A DNA stretch of 22,916 bases. Origin: CAYFUF01 sp964346245 (GTDB lineage: Bacteria > Bacillota > Clostridia > Tissierellales > Peptoniphilaceae). Numbering within the stretch: position 1 is the first letter of the stretch; each line of letters opens with the position of its first letter. Both the position numbers and the translations under genes were made by a program. The DNA lies in contig CAYFUF010000023.1 in the NCBI GenBank assembly GCA_964346245.1, positions 1 to 22,916 on the forward strand, read 5' to 3'. The notes under the pieces are model-generated. The model had not been told where the DNA came from. It was given only the letters and a program-made list of their open reading frames with translations, and did no database searches. This document shows, piece after piece, positions 15,372 through 22,818 of the stretch.

Positions 15372-16095
15372 CTATGCTTTTTTACTTGTCTCTTCGATTT
15401 CTTTTTTCGCTTCATCCATTGTCATGACACGTCCAAAAGCCTCAGCCCAAAGATCAAACATAATATTGTTCCACGTTTCTGCATCTGCACCGGCATGGGG
15501 ATAAGCACTAATCCCATCCGCTAAAGCAACAACATTATAGTCATTATGGTAGGCATCACGAATCGTACTATCTACACACCAATCGGTGACGGTTCCGCAA
15601 ACAATGATTGTCTTGATATTTCTTTCCTTTAATTGTTCTTCAAGGTCAGTATAAGCAAAACAAGAATACGTGTAGGTAGTGAAGTATACATCATCGCCAG
15701 TTGGTGCTAAGGCATCATCAATTTCCCTTCCTCAGTACCTTTTTTCAAACCTACGTTGCCATCTTCTTTAAGCAAACCACGCTCTTTATTTCTAAACCAA
15801 TAATGCGCATTATGATAATCGTGATCTTGCACAAACGCTGATAGGAATACAGGAATTCCTTTTTCTTTACAGATTTTATTAAATTCTGCGATAACAGGGA
15901 TCTGTGCTGCTGCATCTGCTGTATATAACGTTGCACCTTCTTCAATAAATCCCTTTTGCATATCAACAATAAGTAAGGCCGTTTCCTCAGCTTTGATTTC
16001 AAAAGGTGGTTCCCAGACCAGTTTGTTAGCTTCTCAATAAAGGCTCCTAGAGCGCCTACTACTTCGATAATATTGATGCGGTATCCTTCCACCAT
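15372..16095 (-). pseudogene. Isochorismatase-family cysteine hydrolase with two frameshifts
   Basis: Three frames joined end to end give a protein of about 241 residues. It begins MVEGYRINIIEVVGALGAFIE, shifts near 16033 to EANKLVWEPPFEIKAEETAL, and shifts again between 15724 and 15737 to EIDDALAPTGDDVYFTTY onward, ending EETSKKA. Each shift corresponds to one missing base. The nucleophile region VTDWCVDSTIRDAY and the Asp in LLIVDMQKGF are intact. Where family members usually have a catalytic lysine (K-x-x-Y-S), this one reads TYTYS, so Lys appears to be Thr. The family includes nicotinamidases and amide hydrolases, so feeding nicotinamide or another amide into the pathway is plausible. It starts 4 bases after the transporter stop. 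Sequencing error in a draft assembly is as likely as true decay. Confidence 0.75.
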
Positions 16096-16099
16096 TTCA

Positions 16100-17188
16100 T
16101 CATAGAGTATCTATTTTCAGGTTTAACCCAAATCGAGAATCAAATCTTCTGATTTCATCCAACCCTTTTTCCGTAGTACTTCCCCAAAAATATATGTAAG
16201 AATCGCAGGCTGCTGGTGACATGGCTTGTGCACCAAGTTCAAGGGCTCTCTCACTAGGATTAAACCAACCGGTGATTACACCGATGGGGCCTACCATTCC
16301 AGAAGTTCCCATACCAGCTGCAATAGGTGAACCATTCATTTCCAGTTTGAAAACCATAGTGGCGAGCGGTCCAGTAATTGCTGCTGCAAGCGTAGGCGGT
16401 ATCCAGATGCGAGGGTTCTTTAATATGTTCGGTACTTGTAGCATAGAGGTGCCTAGTCCCTGGGCAAGTAATCCGCCTGGACCATTCTCCTTATAAGTCA
16501 TCACCGCAAACCCAACCATTTGCGCACAGCAACCAGCATGAGCTGCACCACCAGCTAAACCAACTAAGCCCAAGGCAGCACAAATGGCTGCTGATGAGAT
16601 GGGTAACGTAAGAACCATACCTACGATTACGGAGACAAGAATGCCCATAATGAAAGGTTGTTGATTGGTCGCCCAATTAATAGCATCTCCAATAGCTACG
16701 GCAAAGGCACCGATAGAAGGAGCAATCAGCATTGCAGCCCCTACACCAACCAAAAGGGTAACGCCAGGGGTGACAATAATATCTACACGTGTTTGCTTAG
16801 AAACGAGTTTTCCAAATTCCGTCGCAATAATCGCTACAAAGTATACGGCTAAGGGACCACCTGCTCCACCGAGACTATTGGCCGCAATACCAACTCCCGT
16901 AAGCGAGAACAGGACTAGGGGCGAAGCTTTTAAGGCATGACCTATCGCTACCGCCATCGCAGGACCTGTTGCTTGCGAAGCAAAAGTGCCTATTTCGTTA
17001 AAAAAGCTACCTACAGAACTATCGCCGACCAAACTACCTAGGGTATTAAAGATTGTCCCCATCAGCAATGAAGCAAACAGTCCAAGGGCCATAGAGCCTA
17101 AAGCATCTATTGCATAGCATTGAAATGAGGGATTTATCCCCCGTGATGATAGAAAGTTCGGTTTATTCTTTTCATTACTATCCGTCAT
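16100..17188 (-). CDS. PTS-EIIC-like membrane protein (PF13303-type), candidate nicotinate transporter
   Basis: A 362-residue, very hydrophobic protein with about nine or ten membrane segments, rich in Gly and Ala. It resembles the PTS_EIIC_2 (PF13303) family of IIC-like transporters. No IIA, IIB, HPr or sugar gene is nearby, so phosphotransferase activity is doubtful and it may be a stand-alone carrier. It lies between the rubredoxin (27 bases) and the hydrolase (4 bases), in the block encoding the first pathway enzyme, and it is the only membrane transporter in the window. It is therefore the best candidate for nicotinate uptake or for export of an end product. The ATG at 17188 is preceded by GGAGGAAAAT; an in-frame start 12 bases upstream lacks such a site. 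Confidence 0.7.
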   Translation of the reverse strand: MTDSNEKNKPNFLSSRGINPSFQCYAIDALGSMALGLFASLLMGTIFNTLGSLVGDSSVGSFFNEIGTFASQATGPAMAVAIGHALKASPLVLFSLTGVGIAANSLGGAGGPLAVYFVAIIATEFGKLVSKQTRVDIIVTPGVTLLVGVGAAMLIAPSIGAFAVAIGDAINWATNQQPFIMGILVSVIVGMVLTLPISSAAICAALGLVGLAGGAAHAGCCAQMVGFAVMTYKENGPGGLLAQGLGTSMLQVPNILKNPRIWIPPTLAAAITGPLATMVFKLEMNGSPIAAGMGTSGMVGPIGVITGWFNPSERALELGAQAMSPAACDSYIYFWGSTTEKGLDEIRRFDSRFGLNLKIDTL

Positions 17189-17215
17189 ATTTTCCTCCAA
17201 AGTTTTTTTGGTTTC

Positions 17216-17395
17216 TTAAAAGACAATTTCACTTGTTTCTGGTGGACCAAAATCTTCTTTACTAGCTCCACATACCGGGCACACCCAATCTTCAGGTAGT
17301 TTTTCAAAAGGAAGCCCTGCTTCAATTCCTCCCTTTTCATCTCCTTTTCTAGGATCATAGACGTAGCCGCATAAGATACAGACGTATTGTTTCAT
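17216..17395 (-). CDS. Rubredoxin
   Basis: A 59-residue small iron protein with both CxxC knuckles, C6-x2-C9 (VCILCGYVYD) and C39-x2-C42 (WVCPVCGASKEDF), which bind one iron through four cysteines. It also has the typical PEDW aromatic core segment. The ribosome site AAAGGAGGTTAC is excellent. It lies 21 bases after the nicotinate dehydrogenase large subunit and 27 before the transporter, so it is clearly part of block 1. It is a one-electron carrier, possibly taking electrons from nicotinate dehydrogenase, supplying a reductase, or serving oxygen/peroxide defence. Its partner is not visible here. Confidence 0.93.
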   Translation of the reverse strand: MKQYVCILCGYVYDPRKGDEKGGIEAGLPFEKLPEDWVCPVCGASKEDFGPPETSEIVF

Positions 17396-17416
17396 GTAAC
17401 CTCCTTTGATTTACTT

Positions 17417-19699
17417 CTACTTTTCAACGTTTCTATTCATTTCTCGAGCAATATCGGTATACAATACTGGCGCTTTTTTAAAGGTAATACCCGTTGCTTC
17501 ATTTACCGCAGCGATTGCTGCTGGAATGGTTGGTATCAGGGCGGGTTCCCCTACTCCTTTTGCACCGAAAGGACCACTCTCGCCTTGGGAACTAATAATG
17601 ATGGGATGAATTTCAGGGACATCTAAGGACGTGGGAATAATATAATCCGAGAAATTGAGATTCTTAATCTTCCCCCTGCTGACGATAACATCCTCATATA
17701 GGGCATAACCCAGCCCCATAACGACTCCACCCTCGATCTGAGCTTCCACCATTGAAGGATTAATGGCTTGTCCAACATCATGGGCTGAAATGACATGCTT
17801 GACTTCCGTTTCATAAGTTGTTGAGTCAACTTCAAGGTCCACGAAGGTTGTTGCGTAAGAATAGACTTCAAAAGGAACACCTGACATATCTTTTGCATCT
17901 AAATACGTTGTATTCGGGTTATAGTAGCCCGCACCCACCGCTAATTTACCTAAACGCTTTAACTCCATTAGCAACTTCAGATATGTTGTACTATTCTCAG
18001 GATTTTCTTTATCCCAAATTTTTCTATTCTTAAATACTAGCCGCTCTGCTGGAACGCCAAGAAAATCTTTGGCGACATCTATCAAGGTTTCCTTAGCTTG
18101 AGCTGCAGCGATTTGTGTTGCTTTCCCCGAAATCAAAGTTTGTCGGGAAGCTGATGTTGCTCCGCCTTCTGGTGTCACCATGGTATGAGCGAAAGTCACG
18201 TTAATATCCTCATAATTCAGGCCCAACTCCTCTGCACAAACTTGGGCCATAACCGTGGTAGAACCTTGTCCGATATCAGCACAGCCCACCATTAAGTTGA
18301 CCGAGGCGTCTGCCAGCACTTCAACGAAAGCTGCCGAAGGATTCGGTAACCCTGTATTTCCAATGCCGTACCACATGCAGCCAATGCCACTGCCCGACTT
18401 CTTTTTCGCTTGGGCCGCAGGTTTAGTTGAAAGGTATTCATCTCGAGCTCTCTTTATGGCTTTTAAGCTGTCGACAAAACCAACCGAGTCTCTTAGTTCT
18501 TGCCCTGTCGCTGTCACGCTGCCCACCGTATGCGCATTAAGAATACGGATATCTATTGGATCCATATCCAATTCCTGAGCCAGCTGGTTCATCTGCCCTT
18601 CATGGGCAATAGATATTTGTGGTACACCAAAGCCCCTAAAGGCCCCCGCCATGGGATTATTGGTGTAATAGAATTCTGCTTTAATATCGACATTTGGAAT
18701 ATTATAGGGCCCAGTAGCATGAACGACTGCACGGGTAATAACAGCCGGTCCATAGGATGCGTATGCACCAGTATCGCCGTACATTTCCACCTGCAAGGCA
18801 ACCAATGTCCCATCTTTCATTGCCCCAGTCTTGTAATGCATAGTTATCGGATGGCGCTTCGAGGAAACTTCTGTTGATTCTTCCCTTGTGCGAACCATTT
18901 TAATAGGCCGTTTTGTATAGTAGCATAGTAGAGCGATATGGCACTGAACGCTAACATCTAGTTTCCCCCCGAATCCACCACCAGTAGCTGTTTGAATAAC
19001 ATTGACTTGGTTGTAAGGAAGACCAAGCATGTTCGCTATTTCGCCTCGATCAAAGTGAGGATTCTGTGTCGAAACATGAAGGGTGAGCTTGCCATCAACG
19101 TATTCTGCTAAACCCGCTTCTGGCTCAATAAACATGTGACTCTTAACGCCTGAATAGTAGGTATTTTCTATAATAACGTCACAATCCTCAAAAGCCTTGT
19201 CAATATCACCACGGAACAGGTGCTTCTTCTGATGGAGGTTCGTATCTCCATGAATTTTCGGTGCATCCTCTTCCTTAGCCCGATCGATAGTCAAGATTGC
19301 TTCCGTTTCTTCCCAATCGACCTCTATAGCTTGCAAAGCCTCTGTTACTAACGCAGGCGTTTCCGCTGCGACTATTGCAATGGCATCCCCGATACGACGA
19401 ATTTTATCTTCAATTAAGATAGGTTCATCCTTTACTATGATTCCGGTGGCATTCAAGCCTGGTATATCTTTATAGGTAAGTACACACTCGACTCCAGGGA
19501 TAGCTTTTGCCTTTGTTATGTCCAAGCGGTTAATCAATCCTGCGGGAACCTTAGAGCGAAGAACACCAGCATAAAGCATATTGGGCCTAAATAAATCGGC
19601 AGCAAACTGTGCCTTACCTAAAACCTTGTCTACGGCATCCTTTTTTTGTACATTTTGACCGACTACGGAAAGGTTATCGTTTTGTTTATTGCTCAACAT
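17417..19699 (-). CDS. ndhL: Nicotinate dehydrogenase, molybdopterin subunit (NdhL and NdhM in one chain)
   Basis: Catalytic subunit of nicotinate hydroxylase, which adds water-derived oxygen at C6 of nicotinate. The 760-residue protein has the xanthine dehydrogenase family's molybdopterin motifs: GGGFGGK (residues 240-246), AFRGFG (353-358), DIGQGST (475-481) and the active-site glutamate E718 in GAKGVGEPALIP. In E. barkeri this protein is split into NdhL and NdhM. Here it is one uninterrupted frame, and a charged, low-complexity linker (KPAAQAKKKSGSG, about 426-438) lies near where the split would fall. The E. barkeri enzyme carries non-selenocysteine selenium on molybdenum; whether this one does cannot be read from sequence. 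The ATG follows AGGAGG and overlaps ndhS by 14 bases. Confidence 0.88.
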   Translation of the reverse strand: MLSNKQNDNLSVVGQNVQKKDAVDKVLGKAQFAADLFRPNMLYAGVLRSKVPAGLINRLDITKAKAIPGVECVLTYKDIPGLNATGIIVKDEPILIEDKIRRIGDAIAIVAAETPALVTEALQAIEVDWEETEAILTIDRAKEEDAPKIHGDTNLHQKKHLFRGDIDKAFEDCDVIIENTYYSGVKSHMFIEPEAGLAEYVDGKLTLHVSTQNPHFDRGEIANMLGLPYNQVNVIQTATGGGFGGKLDVSVQCHIALLCYYTKRPIKMVRTREESTEVSSKRHPITMHYKTGAMKDGTLVALQVEMYGDTGAYASYGPAVITRAVVHATGPYNIPNVDIKAEFYYTNNPMAGAFRGFGVPQISIAHEGQMNQLAQELDMDPIDIRILNAHTVGSVTATGQELRDSVGFVDSLKAIKRARDEYLSTKPAAQAKKKSGSGIGCMWYGIGNTGLPNPSAAFVEVLADASVNLMVGCADIGQGSTTVMAQVCAEELGLNYEDINVTFAHTMVTPEGGATSASRQTLISGKATQIAAAQAKETLIDVAKDFLGVPAERLVFKNRKIWDKENPENSTTYLKLLMELKRLGKLAVGAGYYNPNTTYLDAKDMSGVPFEVYSYATTFVDLEVDSTTYETEVKHVISAHDVGQAINPSMVEAQIEGGVVMGLGYALYEDVIVSRGKIKNLNFSDYIIPTSLDVPEIHPIIISSQGESGPFGAKGVGEPALIPTIPAAIAAVNEATGITFKKAPVLYTDIAREMNRNVEK

Positions 19700-20171
19700 G
19701 CTCTAACCTCCTGTCTCTAACTAGCTCTATGGCTTCTACAATTTTTGTGTAGCCAGTGCAGCGACATAAATTACCCGAAATGCCTCGTTCAATCTGTTCT
19801 CTTGTTGGATTAATGTAATGATCAAGGATAGATTTGGCTGCTAGTATCATCCCTGGTGTGCAGTAACCGCATTGCACAGCACCTGCATCTATAAAAGCTT
19901 GTTGAATGTCCGTTATCTTTTGCTCAACGCTTAGGCCTTCAACGGTAACAATTTCAGCACCATCCGCTTGTCCTACCAAGATAAGGCAGGATGTGACCAG
20001 TCTACCATTATAAATTATGCTACAAGCGCCACATTCTCCTTCGCTGCAGCCTTCTTTTACTGAAAGTAAACCGAGATCTTCACGGAGAAAATCTAATAAC
20101 CGTTTATTGGGGAGGCTTGTCACTTTGATTAGTTTGCCGTTGACGGTCATCGATAAATCAATTGCTCGCAT
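19686..20171 (-). CDS. ndhS: Nicotinate dehydrogenase, 2x[2Fe-2S] subunit
   Basis: A 161-residue electron-transfer subunit of the xanthine dehydrogenase family. The N-terminal plant-type [2Fe-2S] cluster is ligated by C42, C47, C50 and C62 (GCSEGECGACS...C). The C-terminal helical domain holds the second cluster at C101, C104, C136 and C138 (QCGYCTPG and CRCTGY). It passes electrons from the molybdenum centre in NdhL to FAD in NdhF. The start is well supported by GGAGGAG four bases before ATG. It overlaps both neighbours by 14 bases, which argues for stoichiometric, coupled synthesis. Confidence 0.92.
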   Translation of the reverse strand: MRAIDLSMTVNGKLIKVTSLPNKRLLDFLREDLGLLSVKEGCSEGECGACSIIYNGRLVTSCLILVGQADGAEIVTVEGLSVEQKITDIQQAFIDAGAVQCGYCTPGMILAAKSILDHYINPTREQIERGISGNLCRCTGYTKIVEAIELVRDRRLEHVEQ

Positions 20172-21054
20172 TGGTCTCCTCCTTATTCCTTAAAGTTTCT
20201 ATTAAGTCTTCAAAAATATAAGATGCTAAACCTCGAATAGCTTCCCTTTTATATACGACAGATGGACGATTACCAATAGCAGCATCTATTTCTTCGGTGA
20301 AAAGGGGAAGGACCGCATCCAACTCTTCTTGGGAAACATTCCTATCTCGAATCACCTCTTCAATTTTTGTTGACCGGAAGGGATGTAAGCCTACAGCTCC
20401 TAAGATAACACGGGCATCCTCAACTTTATTTTTTGTGTTTTTCTTGAGGTACATGGCCATCGCTAAGACAACTATTGCCAACGATTTCCTTCGACCAAAT
20501 TTTCGGTAAGCTACTGCCTCGCTCTTATTAGGTTTTTTAATGATGATTTCTGTTAGTAATTCATGGTTGCCTATTTGACAACGACGACTTTCTGAATCTT
20601 TAATGAAATCTTCAAGATCCATCACTCTTCTGCCTTGCTCTGATTTCAAGACAACTTCCGTGGAATAAGCGAGTAAAGGTGTTGCTAGGTCACCCGCTAC
20701 TGAGGCAGATACTAGATTCCCACCAACTGTGGCTAAGTTTCTAATTTGTGGCGACCCCATGTATATAGCTGTATCATAGATTGCTTTAAAATCTTCTTTT
20801 ATTAAGGGACTATCTAATAAATCCGTAAAGGTGGTTAGAGCACCTAGATGTAAGTAATTCCCTTCTTCTCTTATATACTTCAGATCTTTAAGCTGGCTAA
20901 TATCTACAATGGTATCTGCTGTAATCCAACCAGATTTCATGTCCACGAGAACATCTGTTCCACCTGCGATAATCTGGACAGAACCTTCTTGGGCTGAGAG
21001 AATACCTAAACATTCATCAACCGATTTCGGTCCATAAAAACTAAATTCTTTCAT
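20158..21054 (-). CDS. ndhF: Nicotinate dehydrogenase, FAD subunit
   Basis: A 298-residue FAD-binding subunit of the CoxM/xanthine dehydrogenase type. Signature motifs are AGGTDVL (residues 30-36) and ATVGGNLVSAS (108-118). It should hand electrons to NAD(P)+; the E. barkeri enzyme uses NADP+. I chose the ATG at 21054 (MKEFSFYG), which has a strong GGAGGAG five bases upstream. A longer frame from 21099 has no such site and would add an atypical Ser/Thr/Asn-rich tail. It is the first gene of the cluster, behind a leader of about 100 bases. Confidence 0.9.
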   Translation of the reverse strand: MKEFSFYGPKSVDECLGILSAQEGSVQIIAGGTDVLVDMKSGWITADTIVDISQLKDLKYIREEGNYLHLGALTTFTDLLDSPLIKEDFKAIYDTAIYMGSPQIRNLATVGGNLVSASVAGDLATPLLAYSTEVVLKSEQGRRVMDLEDFIKDSESRRCQIGNHELLTEIIIKKPNKSEAVAYRKFGRRKSLAIVVLAMAMYLKKNTKNKVEDARVILGAVGLHPFRSTKIEEVIRDRNVSQEELDAVLPLFTEEIDAAIGNRPSVVYKREAIRGLASYIFEDLIETLRNKEETNASN

Positions 21055-21159
21055 GTCTCCTCCGTTCATTGTGGAATCATTTGTAGTAGCACATGACATC
21101 TACCGTTATAAACGTTTTCCTTGTAGGAAAATAAACATAATCCCTATTTGTATTGTAAT

Positions 21160-21188
21160 AGAATAACTTTGGGATTTCTACTTGTCCA
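21160..21188 (-). promoter_or_regulatory. Candidate promoter of the nicotinate operon
   Basis: On the minus strand, TGGACA (21183-21188) and TATTCT (21160-21165) are separated by 17 bases, a plausible -35/-10 pair about 100 bases upstream of ndhF. An AATCCC/GGGATT inverted repeat (21139-21144 with 21171-21176) brackets the -10. A TTTCTAC (21175-21181), one base off the CTAGAAA-type elements near the AraC-type gene, abuts the -35. The assignment rests on eye inspection only. Confidence 0.4.
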
Positions 21189-21268
21189 TTCAAGATGATA
21201 AGTTATGATAAGAAAAATTATCAGATTTAAATATTTATCTCATCTTCCCCTGTTTTCCTCTCAATATC

Positions 21269-21406
21269 CTATGGAAGATAGTTAAACAGGAGGAGCATAA
21301 GAATAAGAATAAAGGGAAAGAGACAGCAACAAGAACTGGACACCACTTGAATAATCCAGATGATAAATCGTATTGGCGCAAATAATATTTCAAATAAACA
21401 GCCCAT
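21269..21406 (-). CDS. Possible 45-residue hydrophobic membrane peptide
   Basis: An ATG at 21406 is preceded five bases upstream by GAAGGAG and opens a 45-codon frame ending in TAG. The product starts MGCLFEILFAPIRFIIWIIQ, has three consecutive cysteines (26-28) and ends in a strongly hydrophobic LMLLLFNYLP. It would be almost wholly membrane-embedded. I recognise no family. It lies on the same strand as, and upstream of, the nicotinate operon, about 80 bases before the candidate promoter. Small size means it could be a chance frame; the good ribosome site is the main support. Confidence 0.4.
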   Translation of the reverse strand: MGCLFEILFAPIRFIIWIIQVVSSSCCCLFPFILILMLLLFNYLP

Positions 21407-21789
21407 AGGTACTCCTTCAATCAGCATACTCGGTGAGATGCCTAATCATTAATTGTTGTAACAATCCTCATGTGCATATTATGTCGGCTAAAATTGGAAA
21501 AGTTATGTAGTATGAGCGGTTTCCCTATTCTCTTCAAGGCGCATTCATGATAACATGGCTCCTTTGATTAAACAAGAAAGTGGATAAGATAGAAGCAGAA
21601 ATTGTATCTTTTTACAAATGTCTGAAAATATAATAATTTTTCCCCACTTATGATAAAATAAACACAATAAAATGTGGAGGCCCTGCGTTCATTTCGTCGG
21701 TCTAGCTATGGTAGAAGTCATTTCACCAACCAAGCACATCTTTATTTAAGCGAAGATAACCAAATTAGTAAAAAGATAAGGAAGATACT
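21407..21789. other. Gene-free region upstream of isocitrate dehydrogenase
   Basis: These 383 bases hold no convincing gene. A perfect palindromic element, ATTGTTgtAACAAT, lies at 21452-21465 and could be an operator. A perfect TATAAT is at 21629-21634 on the plus strand, but no good -35 sits at the right distance; TTTACA at 21611-21616 is only 12 bases away. A leader of about 150 bases would then precede the dehydrogenase gene. Confidence 0.45.
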
Positions 21790-22791
21790 ATGAAAAAAGT
21801 TACTTTATTTAAAGGGGATGGGATTGGCCCTGAAATATCAAAAAGTGTGATTGCCGTATTTGAAGCGATGGGCCTTGATATTGAATTTGAGGTTTTTGAA
21901 GCTGGGCAACAGCTCTATGATAAGGAAGGAATACTGCTTTCCGAAGAGTCTCTCGAGTCAGTGCGCAGAAATAAAGTTGCATTAAAGGCTCCACTAACCA
22001 CGCCTATTGGGTCTGGTTTTCGTAGTATAAACGTCCAAATGCGTACAGCCTTAGACCTTTATGCCAATATTCGCCCATCAAAAACCCATCCAGAATTGAA
22101 TAATCGTTTTGATGATGTCGACATCGTGATTTTCAGAGAGAATACTGAGGACCTCTATGTCGGTGAAGAAGAAATGATTTCCGATGATGAAGCCATTGCC
22201 ATCAAGCGAATAACTAGGGCAAGCTCGGAGAGAATTATCCGTATGGCTTTCGAGTATGCCATGAAGTATGACCGAAAACGAGTAACCTGTGTACATAAGG
22301 CCAACATTCTAAAGTATACGGATGGCCTATTCCGCAAAGTCTTTAATGAAATCAAGGAAGAGTATCCATCGATTAAATCAGATGATTTGATTATTGACAA
22401 CGTCTGCATGCAACTGGTGATGCGGCCTGAAGAGTTCGATGTGATGGTCATGCCAAACCTCTATGGCGACATTGTCTCGGATATTACCTCCGGTTTGATT
22501 GGTGGTGTAGGCATTGCCCCAAGTTTGAATCGTAATGATGAAATCGCTACTTTTGAAGCAATCCATGGGACCGCACCTGATATTGCAGGAAAAGGCATTG
22601 CTAATCCCTCAGCCTTGCTTTATTCGGCTTGTCTAATGCTTGATTTTTTGAATATGCATGAGCCTGCAGATAGAATTCGTGACGCCTTAACAAAAATCAT
22701 GAGACAACCTGAATTATGCACCCCAGATTTGGGTGGTAAGGCGACAACTCAGGAGTTTACTGAAACCTTAATTTCTCATCTTATCGATTAA
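21790..22791 (+). CDS. NAD-dependent isocitrate dehydrogenase (short type)
   Basis: A 333-residue beta-decarboxylating dehydrogenase. The isocitrate-binding pattern S79-x-N81 ... R85 ... R95 (GFRSINVQMRTALDLYANIR), R116 in FRENTEDLYVG, K170 and metal-binding D227/D231 in LYGDIVSDITSG are all present. In the cofactor loop HGTAPDIAGKGIANP, Asp264-Ile265 replaces the Lys-Tyr of NADP enzymes, which suggests NAD. Isopropylmalate dehydrogenase is less likely given the S-x-N pattern. The ATG follows AAGGAAG at six bases. It is divergent from the nicotinate cluster and convergent with rlmH (27-base gap). It probably serves glutamate synthesis rather than nicotinate breakdown. Confidence 0.85.
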   Translation: MKKVTLFKGDGIGPEISKSVIAVFEAMGLDIEFEVFEAGQQLYDKEGILLSEESLESVRRNKVALKAPLTTPIGSGFRSINVQMRTALDLYANIRPSKTHPELNNRFDDVDIVIFRENTEDLYVGEEEMISDDEAIAIKRITRASSERIIRMAFEYAMKYDRKRVTCVHKANILKYTDGLFRKVFNEIKEEYPSIKSDDLIIDNVCMQLVMRPEEFDVMVMPNLYGDIVSDITSGLIGGVGIAPSLNRNDEIATFEAIHGTAPDIAGKGIANPSALLYSACLMLDFLNMHEPADRIRDALTKIMRQPELCTPDLGGKATTQEFTETLISHLID

Positions 22792-22818
22792 TGTAAGGCC
22801 CTGTCAACCTTTGAATCA

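Noticed and set aside
15246..15524. Plus-strand frame of 92 codons
   Set aside because: It overlaps the 3' end of the hydrolase gene on the other strand, has no ribosome site and has a composition typical of antisense frames.
17417..19699. Selenocysteine coding in the dehydrogenase
   Set aside because: The frame has no internal TGA; the E. barkeri enzyme's selenium is not selenocysteine, so none is expected.
21235..21420. A 61-codon minus-strand frame overlapping the small peptide gene
   Set aside because: Its start lacks a ribosome site; the site present (GAAGGAG) is positioned for the ATG at 21406 in another frame.
21452..21465. Rex (redox repressor) binding site
   Set aside because: The arms are similar to TTGTTAA/TTAACAA, but the spacing and flanking bases do not match the consensus.
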